A DNA stretch of 64,000 bases, taken from NCBI GenBank assembly GCA_028554755.1, contig JAPTOF010000021.1:3583501-3647500 (forward strand), written 5' to 3'. The notes below the pieces were generated by a model, which ran no database searches, had not been told where the DNA came from, and saw only the letters and a list, made by a program, of their open reading frames with translations. The number at the start of each line of letters is the position of its first letter. Within the stretch, counting starts at the first letter, position 1. The stretch comes from Cordia subcordata (lineage: Eukaryota > Streptophyta > Magnoliopsida > Boraginales > Cordiaceae). Shown in pieces: positions 11,741 to 22,400 of the stretch. Position numbers and translations under genes: made by a program.

Positions 11741-11982
11741 GACTGCTAGCCTGTGAAATAGAAACTGCTGTTAGCCTCGTAGAATAGAGACTGCCATTAG
11801 TCTCATAGAAAATAAAGACTGTCATTAGTCCTGCAAAAAATAGAGACTGTCGTTAGTCTTGTCGAAGATAGAGACTGTCGTTAGTCTCGCAAAAAGTGGA
11901 GACTATCATTAGTCTTGTAAAAAGTGGAGACTGTCATTTGTCTCGTGGAAAATGGAAACTGTCATCTGTCTTGCAAAAAGTG
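11741..11982. repeat. 28-bp minisatellite inside the Tat element
   Basis: Eight to nine units of about 28 bp with core GAGACTGTCATTAGTCT. Starts are at 11761 (26-bp unit), 11787, 11815, 11843, 11871, 11899, 11927 and 11955, with a partial first unit at 11741. Unit length is constant from 11787 on; sequence varies by a few bases. Confidence 0.93.
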
Positions 11983-12249
11983 GAGATTCATCGTAATATC
12001 TGACTGAATTGTATCAAGAAGGAAGACAAGGATCATTGCACTGTAGACATTTATTCATGATAATGTTTTCCTTTGGCACTAAAGTTTATGCTTTGTCAAA
12101 AGGAAAGAAAAGAGACTTTCTATCAGGGTCGCCTAGCGGCACCCATTCAGGCCTATATGCAATGTACTAAATAAAGCAAACTTTCTTACTAGAAATGGTA
12201 CTTCTTCAAGTGAAAGGCATTTCAACAGTTCGGTAACCCCTTTCTGTCG

Positions 12250-13440
12250 TTGGTGCTAAGCCTGTATGTCTCTCGACCGACCATCTTAGTGATCTAGTAA
12301 GGTCTTTCCCAATTGGGGCCCAACTTCCCTGCATTTACCTCCCTGGTATTTTTTAACACATTCCTAAGCACCCAGTCCCTTTGTTTGAATGTTCTTATCC
12401 TCAAATGCTTGTTGTAATGCTTGACGACATTTTATTGATATGCTGACATACGAATGAGAGCTTGCTCCCTCTTTTCCTTAGCGGCATCCAGTTTGTGGTG
12501 CATTCGCTCGTCGTTTTGCCCCTCGGAAGCCTAGGTGACTTGAAAGGTTGGTAAGACAATTTTCGCTAGGATAATTGCTTCAACTCTGTATACCAATGAA
12601 AAAGGTGTCTCTCTAGTAGAAGTCCTAGTAGTGGTGCGATAAGACCACAATACTCCTGGGAGTTCGTCTGCCTATCACTCTTTGGCGCTCCCTAACCTTT
12701 TCTTCAAAGTGGAAATTATGGTCTTGTTAGATGATTCAGCCAACCCATTAGCTTGCGAGTGCCTTGGAGTAGAAAATGTGAGCCTGATCCTTCATTCCTT
12801 ATAGAAATCTTTGAAATTTTGACTAACAAAATGAGAGCCATTATCTGTGACGATCTCCAGAGGAATTCCAAAATCTGCATATTATGTTCTTCTATACGAA
12901 GTTCTTAACTTCCTTGTCTCAAACCTAATGATATGATTCTGCTTCTACCCACTTGGAAAAATAATCCGTAGCAGTTAGTAAATACACTTTCTATCCTAGA
13001 GTAGTGGATAACGTTTCAACGATGTCGATTTCCCACTTCATGAGCGGCCATGGCAAGGTGATGAAAGTTAATGGTTCAGTCAGTTCGTGTGGGATCTAAG
13101 CGAACCTCTGATAAGTCACACTTTTTCACGTAGCTGAGCGAATCAAATCACATAGTAGGCCAATAATAACCTGCAGTGTATGCCCAATTGGCCAAACTTC
13201 TTGCTCCCGTGTAATTCCTGCATTGCCCCTCATGTAACTCAACTAAGACATAATTGGCCTCGTTCGGGCCTATGCATTATAGGTAAGGTGCCAAGTAAGA
13301 TCTCCTGAACAAGTTTCTGTCAATGATGCAGAACCAGGCTGCTTTAGCCTTAAGCTTCCTGGCCTTTGCATGATCTTTAAAGACAATGTCATCCTTAAGG
13401 TATTGGATGATCAGAGTCATCCAATTCGGCTCGCCATCTA
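12250..13440 (-). pseudogene. Integrase region of the Tat pol gene, decayed
   Basis: On the minus strand the zinc-binding segment reads NEANYVLVELHEG then GARSLANWAYTAGYYWPTM (about 13275-13140); one expected zinc-ligand histidine appears as tyrosine. The catalytic core start is seen as LLTATDYFSKWVEAE near 12965, including the first acidic residue. The C-terminal tail reads KREQALIRMSAYQ (near 12470) and GKLGPNWERPY (near 12330), characteristic of Tat integrases. Many in-frame stops and frameshifts interrupt it. It would have inserted the element's cDNA into the chromosome. Confidence 0.82.
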
Positions 13441-13450
13441 CACACGCGAT

Positions 13451-14116
13451 CTAGATAGCTCGCTCTTTCCCAATGGCTAGCCATTGTAAATATATCACTG
13501 GGATAGTCTTCGAGATAGTGGATTGCGTTACTGCTCCCAGGTTTGTCAATGCGTTTGCATGGCAATTGTCATCACGACTTACCTGTTTTATCCCAAATTC
13601 CTTGAATGAAGGCAACAACTCCTTAATAGTAGTTAGATAGGCCACCATCTTTTCGCCTTTTACCTGGTAGGTCCTTAAAATTTGATTGACTACCAACTGG
13701 GAGTTGCTATGCACCACGATTTGCTTGATTTTCATTCCTTTGGCTAACATTAAACCTACTATCAGGGCTTCATACTCGGCCTCGTTATTTGTGGCCATGT
13801 GTTCAATTAGGTCCCTCTCGAGTAATTTTAACACTATTGCAAGCCTACTGCCTTTTATATTACTCAATTTGTCTACAAAAAGTACTTATTTTTTGGGCAC
13901 CGAACCTCTGGTGAGGCACAACATGTCCTTTTTTTCCTCCGATAAGATGTTTGGTGTGAACTCTGCTATAAAGTCTGCTAGGACTTGAGATTTCACCGCG
14001 GTCCTTGGCTGGAACTTGATGTCATATTCGCTCAACTCAATAGCCCACTTGTTTAGGTTGTTCGACAATTTAGGCTTGTGCAAGACTACTTTTAAGGGAA
14101 AAGTGATTGGTACCAT
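13451..14116 (-). pseudogene. RNase H region of the Tat pol gene, decayed
   Basis: Two frames read LADFIAEFTP (14116-13886) and NNEAEYEALIVGLMLAKG, VVHSNSQLVVNQI and YLTTIKELLPSF (13867-13451). These are the RNase H domain that follows RT in Tat elements. Two changes point to loss of activity: the usual FVDG is FVDK, and the aspartate in the HSDSQL motif is asparagine. A frame break and short deletion lie near 13870. The domain would degrade the RNA strand during reverse transcription. Confidence 0.85.
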
Positions 14117-15484
14117 GATAGGGTGGCCTTGGAAGTATAGCCTTAACTTGTGGGTAGCGATAACGGAAGCTAAGGCTAATTTCTCGAGTTGGTTGTACCT
14201 AGTCTCTGCATCAAGTAAGGTTTTGTTGGTGTAGTATATAGGGAACTGCTTTCTACCTTATTCCCAACCAACATAGCACTGATTGCGGCCCCCGAAACTA
14301 CCAGGTAGATAAACAAGGTCTCTCCATCTTTTGGTTTGGATAGTAATCGAGGGTTAACTAGGTACGTCTTCAATCCTTGTAGGGCTTTCTCGTACTCAGC
14401 CGTCCACTCAAAGTCCTTATTCTTTCAAAGCACACTGAAGAACAAATGGCACTTACCTAATGACCTTGAAATAAACCTCCTAAGTGCTGGAGTTCTTCTT
14501 GTAAGCTTTATTACCTCCTGGACATTCCTTGGAGATGAGATGTTAAGGATGGCTTTTATCTAATCGGGGTGTGCCTCGATTCCTCATTGGATGATTAGGT
14601 ACCCAAGGAATTTTTCGGATTTGACTTCGAACGAACACTTGGTGGGATTGAGCTTCATATTGTACTTTCTTAAGACACTGAAGGCTGGCAAATGGCGGAC
14701 GTGTTGTTCAGCCCCCAAAGACTTCACCAATATGACATTACTGTATACCTCCATGGTGCGCCCTAGCTAATCAGTGAACATCTTGTTGATGAGGCGTTGG
14801 CAGGTTGCTTCTACATTTTAAGGCCAAAAGGAATGACCTTGTAACAATAAGTGCCGCGTTTAGTGATGACAATGTTTTCTATTTATCGTTTAGGGTATCA
14901 GTATCTAGTTGTACCCAAAAAATGCGTCCATAAAGTTGAGAAGTTCGTGTCCAGTAGTTACGTCTACCATCATATCGATGTGCGAGATGAGAAAGCAATC
15001 CTTGGGACATGCCTTATTTTACTCTGTGAAATCAATGCAGACTCTCCACTTGTCGTTCTTCTTCCTTACGATGACGATGTTTGCCAACCATTCTGGATAG
15101 TGTACCTCTCTAACAAATCCCACATCGATCAATTTTTGAACCTCTTTATTGATGACAAGGTTCTTCTCAGCGGGCGAGTTTTCTATGCTTCTGCTTAATT
15201 AGGGGAAACACTGGATCAACCTGTAGCTCGTGAACAATTACTTCTAGGTCTATCCCTACCATATTGGCTTGTGACCATGCAAAGCAATCTATGTTGCTAC
15301 TGAGGAAGTCTATTAATTGGCTTCTTAGTCGTGGCTCCAACCCTAACCTAATTTGAACTGTATGACTTGGCTCATCGAGGTCAATCTGTACCTCATCTAG
15401 TTTCTCCAGTGGCTGATAATCAGGTGATGTCGGTGTGGCAACCACTTTTACTTGGTACAAGGCATCGTGGCGGGCCCCTCTCAT
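14117..15484 (-). pseudogene. Reverse transcriptase region of the Tat pol gene, decayed
   Basis: From 15484 downward the minus strand reads LEKLDEVQIDLDEP, IDFLSSNIDCFAWS, the later palm and thumb motifs (KYNMKLNPTKCSFEVKSEKF near 14660-14600) and FEWTAEYEKALQGLK near 14400. All are standard for Ty3/gypsy RT. At about 14735 the catalytic YxDD box is replaced by YSNV, so both essential aspartates are gone. Stops and at least three frame changes occur. It is continuous with protease upstream and RNase H downstream. Confidence 0.86.
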
Positions 15485-15614
15485 CGCAGTGCAATAGCAT
15501 TTGCGGGAGTCCGATTACTGTCCCTTATCTCTCTGATTCCCCACATAGTTGGAAACTTAAGGACCTGATGGTAAGTGGACGGGACTGCTTTTATGTCGTG
15601 AATCCATAGTCTTC

Positions 15615-15941
15615 TTAATATGATGTTATATGGGGATAAATAGTCACAAAAAACCTGACATCCATGTTGACTTCTTTTGCAAAAACTGGCTGGTGTATCT
15701 TTCCGATAGTGTACTTGTGTCTACTGCTGAAGCCTACCAAAAGGGTGGATCGTCTCACGAAACAATGTTCATCAACCCTTATCTCCTTGAGGGCGTTGAG
15801 TATTAAAACGTTGGCTGAGCTGCCATTATCTACCAAAATCCTTCGAACCCAGCAATTGGTTACCATAAGTGCGATAACTAATTTGTCGTCGTGTGGGTTA
15901 TTTAGATGGGCAGTCTCATAGTTAGAGAATGAGATCATCAT
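15615..15941 (-). pseudogene. Aspartic protease region of the Tat polyprotein
   Basis: The 108-residue minus-strand frame contains NPHDDKLVIALMV and RRILVDNGSSANVLI, matching the Tat protease signature; the active-site block is DNGSSA. A LLVGFSSRHKYTIGKI stretch follows, as in relatives. It is bounded by stops, so it no longer joins RT in one frame. It would have cut the Gag-Pol polyprotein. Confidence 0.82.
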
Positions 15942-16463
15942 TTCTAGGCCCAGATCGATTGGTTACAGAGGGTGATGATCGTGTCCCACTACTAGGCATG
16001 CATGTCTTCTTGCTGTAGAGGTGCTAATCCCACTGATGTGTGATCCCCCCGTAATGTAATTCACCATTTGCTCGCGTTGCAACAGGTTTGTTGGGGCTGG
16101 ATCTTCAGCCTTTTGCTTCCCATTTCATCGGGCTAGAGTCTGCTTACCTTTATCGAAGAGGAGTTCAGTCAGGTAACCTTTCTTTCATAATTCAGCTACT
16201 TCCAATTTGAGGCCATTACACTCCTCTATGGTGTGTCCGTGGTCTACATGAAATTCGCACCACTTTGACCTATCACTTAATTCTGCAGGGGAGCTCAACT
16301 TTGTCAGCCACTTAACGGCATTGCCCACGGTTCTTAGAGTGTGAACAAGTTCAGACGGGGCTATAGAAAGGTTGTACCCTAGAGCTTCTACTTTTCTCTC
16401 TGGGTCCCAATCAAGAGGTCATCTTCTATCTTACAGTCTCTCATTAGTCGTCTTACTCTCATG

Positions 16464-17638
16464 CTAGTTTTTAAGGGGATAAGGTTTATGTCTCCTTGGC
16501 TGGCGACCCGAGTAGAGGTCCCCTTGCCCATGATTTGAAGAGGTTTGATGAAGGTTGGCGCGATCATCTTCCCATTTAATATGTGCCCACGCCTTTACAA
16601 AGGCATCTTCCATGGTCTTGGAAGGATATTTCATGAGTTCCTTGTAAAGATCTGAATCTAGAAAAAGCCCTCTTTGAAAGGTGAAAATTACTGTTGCCAT
16701 ATTACATTGAGGCATGGATATGTTCTTTATGTTAAATCTTCCTACGTAGTCCTTCAGGGTTTCTCCTTTTCTTTGTACAATTATTTATAGATCATTTGAC
16801 TATTTTTTCAACTTCCTACTGCTTGCATATTATTCCACAAACATGTCAATTAACTAGACAAAGGAAGATATGCACCCATTTGGGAGATTGATGTACCATT
16901 GTAGTATAGGGTCTACTAAACTCGAGCCGAAGCTCTTACACATGCAAGCTTCTCTTTTGTCACAGGGAATGGCTATGGTGTACATCTTCTACTTGTATTG
17001 CATTATGTAGTCATTGGAGTCTAAGGTCCTGTTGAATGGTTTTATATTTGGGTAGGAGAATTTGGGGGTAAGTCTACCATCGCAATGGCGTCTACGAAGA
17101 GAGATTTTGCATAGCTGTCAGCGGCGCTTTTTTCTATAGGTACGGGTACCCCTAGAATTCTTTGAATTAAAGATTCTAGTTTGGCGAATCATCTAAGCAT
17201 GTCATGGTGTTACCTATCTAGCGCGGTGGTCACACGTTCCCCAGGTGCTTTTTTTTTTTTGTTCTAAGTACCAGTTGCATTGACGCTGGTTCCAACTATA
17301 GTTGCTGGTATGGTTATTTTAGCTGCGGCTGTCAAGACTCCATTTCTAAGGTTTTGGTGAGGTGTAGAGTCTAATGACTGCATCAAGTCCATCGGCTTAA
17401 TCATCACGGCTTTTCCTTTGTCTCGGGGCATCGCGTTCGCCAAGAGGACATTGATCTTTTCCAATAGATCTAGATTCTCTTGTCGTATGGAATTGTTGTC
17501 TGCCTTTATATCTTCGAACTTGCTCTCATACATTGCAAGCCTCTTCTTATAGACTACTATCTTTGCTAAGATACCCTGCTTATTGGTATCCTTACTGGTA
17601 CTAGGGTTGGACATCCTTGGGTTGTTAGTTAAGTGCAA
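16464..17638 (-). pseudogene. gag region of the Tat element, decayed
   Basis: The start codon is near 17611-17638, shortly after the 5' LTR. The first 124 residues (17638-17264) hold a coiled-coil-like segment (KKRLAMYESKFEDIKADN). After several stops, the conserved gag core reappears at 16715-16464 as NMATVIFTFQRGLFLD, LMKYPSKTMEDAF and AWAHIKWEDD, which matches the Tat gag 'RGL...YP..TM...A..HI.WED' pattern. It would have formed the virus-like particle. Frame breaks between the two parts make it non-functional. Confidence 0.82.
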
Positions 17639-17681
17639 GCATATCGTTCCTAGTCACAACGCCAGTTATTGAGGCCCATAC
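17639..17681 (-). other. Leader and probable primer-binding region of the Tat element
   Basis: On the minus strand, ACTGGCGTTGTGACTAGG lies 17-20 bases inside the 5' LTR end and resembles the TGGCGCCGT-type primer sites of Tat and Athila elements. The offset from the LTR end is larger than usual, so the exact primer site is uncertain. Confidence 0.4.
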
Positions 17682-18228
17682 TGGGCATCAAATTGCAGAG
17701 GGCAATTTTTATAATCACCGACAAGGTTGATTGGGCATCGATAACCTGCAAGACCAGAAAATGAAATAAGCAGTGGAAACCCTTGACATCGGTGTGGTGC
17801 TGGCCAAAGATACTCCGACGCTCAAGTCAGTGTTGGGTTGGCGTGGGACCCGAATTAGAAATAATTACAGGACAGGTCTAAAGCGAACGGCACGTGTAGA
17901 TGGGTAGGCTTGAGTGTATATGTTCTCTGCCTCCTCTTTTGGTCAACTATGCCTTTATAGCCTCTAAGATGGAAGAGTCCCTCTCATCCTCAAATTCTCG
18001 AGTATGTTCTAGTGAACCTCTGCTAGTTGTTGTACTTAGCTTTATCGCAAGCAGATCATGCATATTATTCCTCACGCGTATCTTAGGGAAAGATCAAGTT
18101 GATAACTAACTGCAACCGTGTAGAGCGATCATCACCCACTAGAATCATACGCCTTAACCCTAGGTTTTGGGCCTTGGTCCAAACGTTATTATGGACCTTC
18201 TTAGGTCCGACTATTTCTAGCCCAAACA
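17682..18228 (-). repeat. 5' LTR of the Tat element
   Basis: Length 547 bp, matching the 3' LTR at 6389-6934 (546 bp). On the minus strand it starts TGTTTGGGCTAG at 18228 and ends GATGCCCA at 17682. It is followed outside by GTCAT (18229-18233), the candidate target-site duplication. Confidence 0.9.
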
Positions 18229-18917
18229 GTCATCCCTTAAGTATTTTTTTTATTTTTATTTTGTTTAATTGTCAGGTGAAGTGTCACATGGCATTCCATG
18301 TAATTTCTTTAATGATTTAAAATATTTTTTTAACAATTAATATGAATTTCTTTTCTCTTATTATTAACAATTTGATAAAACTGTTTTAAAGATAAACTAA
18401 TTTCTTAACTTCTACCCTTTTTACTTATAAATTTTATAAATATTTCAATTGAAATAGATATATTTTCAATAGATTGATAATTTTTTCTTATTAAATTTGA
18501 TTATCCTTTAATTATATGATTATCTAAATCACACAAAATATTAAAAGAAAAAAAAAACATAACATCTATATATAGTATCACCTAGATTCCTCTCTCCATG
18601 ATAAAGATTGTGTGGCATCCCATAATTGTTCTTTTATCTGCTTTACATTTTGTTTAATGTTTGGTCTCGTGGTTACTTCTTCATTTTATGTTTGTTACTA
18701 TAATTTTTTTACCATTCACAAATTAATTAAAATATTTTCAAAATTAAAATAATTTCTCGGTTTCTAATTTTTATATACTAATAAATTATTAATTTTTTAA
18801 TAAAATTTAAATAATTTTTATTAACCATAAAATTAAAGTAAAAATTAAAAAATAAAAAATATACAAAATCTGCAACATCTCACAAGTATATCACGCTAGG
18901 TTATAATAAGAGCTCAT
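18229..18917. other. AT-rich intergenic DNA, no gene
   Basis: Very AT-rich with long A/T runs. No coding signal is visible. Confidence 0.6.
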
Positions 18918-19135
18918 ATTGATTGGCTTTTGCTTAAAATGCTTTTTTCAATAACTTTTAAAAGTGCTTTTTTGAGAAACTAAAAGTTCTAGCTTCTGAA
19001 AAAAACACGAGTTTCAATTTTTTTTTTAAGTTAATTCAAATAGTTATTGCAAAAAGAATATACTTTTTTTAGGAAAAAAAAGAGTGTTTTTTTTGCCAAA
19101 AAAAAAAAAAGCCAACCCAAACTAGCCCTAAGAAC
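18918..19135. mobile_element. Possible small MITE
   Basis: The left end reads TTGATTGGCTTTTGCTTA and the right end, reverse-complemented, reads GGGCTAGTTTGGGTTGGCT followed by a T run. These resemble imperfect terminal repeats of a small hAT-type MITE. The match is weak on the left. Confidence 0.35.
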
Positions 19136-19420
19136 TTCTATTTTGCACAATTCAACTAGCTTGCCAGCCGTTTCTTCTCATTTGAATTGCTCAATAAATA
19201 AAGGATTAATAACACTTTGCCCCCTTGATGCATAATAGTGTGTGTGTGTCGGTGTGTTTCATTTTTAATATAATTGACAGTCGTCATTATACAATAAGTG
19301 AGCAAAATGTAGTTACTCCACAAATAAATTAATTTTCATGCATCATTTGCAAATTTGTATTGGATAGACAATGAGCCGTTAGGTAATGCTACGCAAACCT
19401 AAATGTCGGTAGTCCTTAGC
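19136..19420. other. Intergenic DNA, no gene
   Basis: No coding signal. A short GT-rich run lies near 19241-19258. Confidence 0.5.
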
Positions 19421-19862
19421 GAGTTCCAAACTGCATTCATTATCAATTTGGGGATCACGTCAAATAGTAGAGCTGAATTGGTGATCTTGTGAGAAGGACT
19501 GAATATATCAAGTGTGGAAGGAATTTTTAGTTTGGAAATTGAAACGGACTCAGTAGTCATTTGCTCTTGGATTTAAGGGTCATCTCAATCTCTTAAACAA
19601 CTTAGACTCCTTATTAATAATTGTCGTCAGCTTCTCAAATGTCAACATGGTTTCAAAGCGAATCACATATTTAGGGAAGTCAACTTTTATGCAAACTGGC
19701 TAACTAACTATGGACTTAATCTAACTTTGGGGACTCATGAGCTTTCGATGCTTCCACGTGATTTGTTGCTTTAGGTGGAGAAGGGTAGAATGGGAAAAAC
19801 TCTCAACGCCTCGTCACTAGCTGATCTTTCGACTTAGCCACCTTTTGAAAGAAAAAAAAAAA
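19421..19862 (+). pseudogene. 5'-truncated LINE fragment: RNase H-like domain with poly(A) tail
   Basis: The frame beginning GAGTTCCAAACTGC reads FQTAFIINLGITSNSRAEL, FSLEIETDSVVICSW and HGFKANHIFREVNFYANWL. This is the RNase H fold (RVT_3 type) found at the 3' end of plant L1-like LINEs and some related proteins. The ETDS aspartate is kept. Two stops interrupt the frame (after VIL and after SWI), and an A run at about 19849-19862 follows about 75 bases after the terminal stop, as expected for a 5'-truncated LINE insertion. A low-copy RNase H-like host protein cannot be wholly excluded. Confidence 0.7.
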
Positions 19863-22260
19863 TTCAATAGTCTCCTATATATTATAATGCTTTCCCATAT
19901 CGGTTCTTTGTGAGATTTCTTAGTATTAGATTGTTTTTGGCATAGAGGTCAAAGCTATTTTGACCCAAAATTTGGTCAGAGCTCACTTATCAAATGGGTC
20001 GGATCCTGGAACCGTTGCGTTTCCTCATTTCGCACAAATGAGCTTAGTATATTTACATGTCAGAAAAGGCTTGTGGTGAATGAGAAATTAGCCAATGGCT
20101 AACTTTTGTTGTGAATAATTCCTTGTTGCCTTGTTCCCACATTAGGAAACTAAAAGAATTCTCTTCACTTTACATATAGAAGCCTTGTTGGGTGATGACA
20201 ACACGTGGCCAAGGGGAAAGACTCCATACTATAGGCATACCTTGAAGACTACCACACGCACGTGCATTCGGTTGTGCTAAGCCGGGGATGTAGCACAAAA
20301 GGGGGTTATGGCTTCGGTTTTCACCCAATTTAGTCTTTTTTGGTTAAAATACTTGCTCCAACGGACAAAAGCAAACGTTTTCATAACTAAAGCACGTTGA
20401 GTAGTTTATGGATTTTTGCTCCAGGTTAGTCTTTTGGGTCAAATACTCCCTCCAACTGACATAAATGAACAGTTTCATAGTTGAAGCACGTTTTGGTCGT
20501 TTTGTATAAACGTTTTTGGCAATTTAAGCAGTAAGAGAGGTTGTTACACGTTACAGACTCCACCACTAAATGCAGCATTTAAGTAGACCACACCTTGTTG
20601 GTATTTAAACAAATTTTCTAGCATTGCACCTAAACCAAATTACAGAATACAAAATTTCAAAAGCTTTTTTTCACACTTGCATAGTATAGTGTTTGCTTGA
20701 AAAAACTTTTCCTAGGCCGCAAGTCCTTGGCGATAACCTTGGGCAGGTCCTGCTCTTATGTTGAGGAGACCAAACTCTCCTGTGGTGTCTATGTGACCAC
20801 TTGGTTCCCTTACAAAACCTTGCAAGTGCAGGTCCTTTGCTTGCCCCAAACTTGGCCTAAAGATTTGTATTGATATGGATCATGGACTTTGCAATTTTAG
20901 TTAGTTGGCTATATGTATACGCAGTACCAGGCTCACCATAGTTTACAAGACAAAGACCTAATTAAAACAAAGTAACATTCGAGATAATTCTCTGGTCACA
21001 AGGGCAATAATCGTGAATGAAATTTATTATGCTCCTGCAATAATAGTTTCTTCTTAATTTACAATAATGTTATAAAGCTAATTACAATGAGATTATCCAG
21101 TCCATAAATTGAGTTATAGCGAATTAACTAGGTCGTAACACAACAAATTAACTACGATGAAACTATGATTAAGCTAGGTTTAGAGCTAAGCTAGGTTTAG
21201 CTAGATAGATAAAATAGGACAAAGATGGTGGTTCTGGGACCCTTTTCTTCTTGGTGGCTCCTAAAATTTCTCAACTAATTAGCTTGACTCTAGAACCAAC
21301 CTAGGTCATAGGGCTTAACTTTGGTTCTCCACGGATTCATTCCTCCAATCTCACTCAGCAGTTGGCGTTACATGTGCTTATCTTGACTTGGCCTTTCTCT
21401 TCAAAACCCCAAGCATCGCATGCATTATTTTATCCTCTCAGGCCAGGTGAGAACTGCTTTAACTCGTCCAAGCCGCATCTTCAGCCTTCCTTTGTATTAG
21501 CTTCTTGGCCATATTTGGCCTTTAATCCCTTCCTCAGCCTATAGGCCATTGGATTGCAACTTCTAGGTGTAAACACATCGTGTAGCAAACTTATAGTTCT
21601 GTTAATGCATTCGAGAGTGAGTTCTCCATTGCCAAGTCTCAGGCTTTTACGTAGGAGTGTTACCAATATCATAAAAGGTATAACTATTGTATATTGAGAA
21701 AGATACGCCTAAGTCCTTTAGCACTAGTATAGGTGCGTAAATCTCTTACGTACAAACAAGCCTCAGTTAATTCTATAATTTTTTCATTTTACATTCCATT
21801 GTACTGCTATAATTTTAATTCGAATTGAATAATAAGTTTGTTCGTATTCTTAGTATTTATTGTCGAAATTCTAGTTCCGCATTATTGCTATTTTCTAGCA
21901 AGATTTTTGTACGCTTTATAATGGCTTGAGTTCACTACTACTATTATCATAGGGCTTAAGCATTTTGGACTAATAAATTAGGTTCAATGTGGTCAATTGC
22001 AATATGTGAAGTAACTCTAGATATAATAGTAAAAGTAAGATGTATAGGTTAATCAACTCATCAAGTTCCCATTGGAATAAGATCCACACAAGGAAAAGCA
22101 CTTGCCATTCATTGATTATTAGCAGCATTCCAAAAATGTTCGTCACAGTCTCCTTGAATTGGATTGTTTCATTGCAACTCTACTTTCATTTCAGATTTGT
22201 ATGCATATACTATATAGTATGATAGAAAAGAAATATATCATCCAATTTGAATCGGTTCAA
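19863..22260. other. Intergenic DNA without a recognisable gene
   Basis: The stretch at 20310-20530 contains two related segments: AGTCTTTTTTGGTTAAAATAC with ACGGACAAAAGCAAACG, and AGTCTTTTGGGTCAAATAC with ACTGACATAAATGAACAG. Both are followed by a TTTCATA...AAGCACG phrase, so this is a diverged internal duplication. Short frames at 21362-21672 match nothing I recognise. The region may hold old LTR material. Confidence 0.5.
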
Positions 22261-22261
22261 C

Positions 22262-22400
22262 TAATCCCTCGTTACTGTTCTTATGAACAGTAATAGGCAG
22301 GGATGATAGGATTTGAACTCATGACATTGTGTACCTAAAGAATTCCAAATCTATGTTAATTTTCAACTCTCTGAAGCATTGCGTCGTTTACTACGCCCTT
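22262..22400 (-). repeat. Possible tRNA-derived SINE fragment
   Basis: On the minus strand, ATGAGTTCAAATCCTATC resembles the B box of tRNA-type SINEs (GGTTCRANTCC). About 40-50 bases upstream is an A-box-like AGAGAGTTGAAA. Next to it is a perfect 9-bp stem hairpin (22272-22293, TTACTGTTC and GAACAGTAA). There is no clear poly(A) tail, so this is tentative. Confidence 0.4.

Larger units (their letters stand above)
6389..18228 (-). mobile_element. Ty3/gypsy LTR retrotransposon, Tat type, full length but decayed
   Basis: Two direct LTRs of nearly equal length (6389-6934 and 17682-18228) enclose gag, protease, RT, RNase H and integrase remnants in that order on the minus strand. An additional ORF on the plus strand lies between integrase and the 3' LTR. 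The gene order, an integrase tail containing GKLGPNWERPY and an antisense ORF are typical of the plant Tat group. Flanks carry GTCA at 6385-6388 and 18229-18232, a plausible target-site duplication. Frameshifts and stops in every domain, plus lost catalytic residues, make it non-functional. The LTRs look roughly nine-tenths identical by eye. Confidence 0.92.

Noticed and set aside
11741..11982. CRISPR-like array of 28-bp units
   Set aside because: Units are directly adjacent with no unique spacers, and the sequence is a plant retrotransposon; it is a minisatellite.
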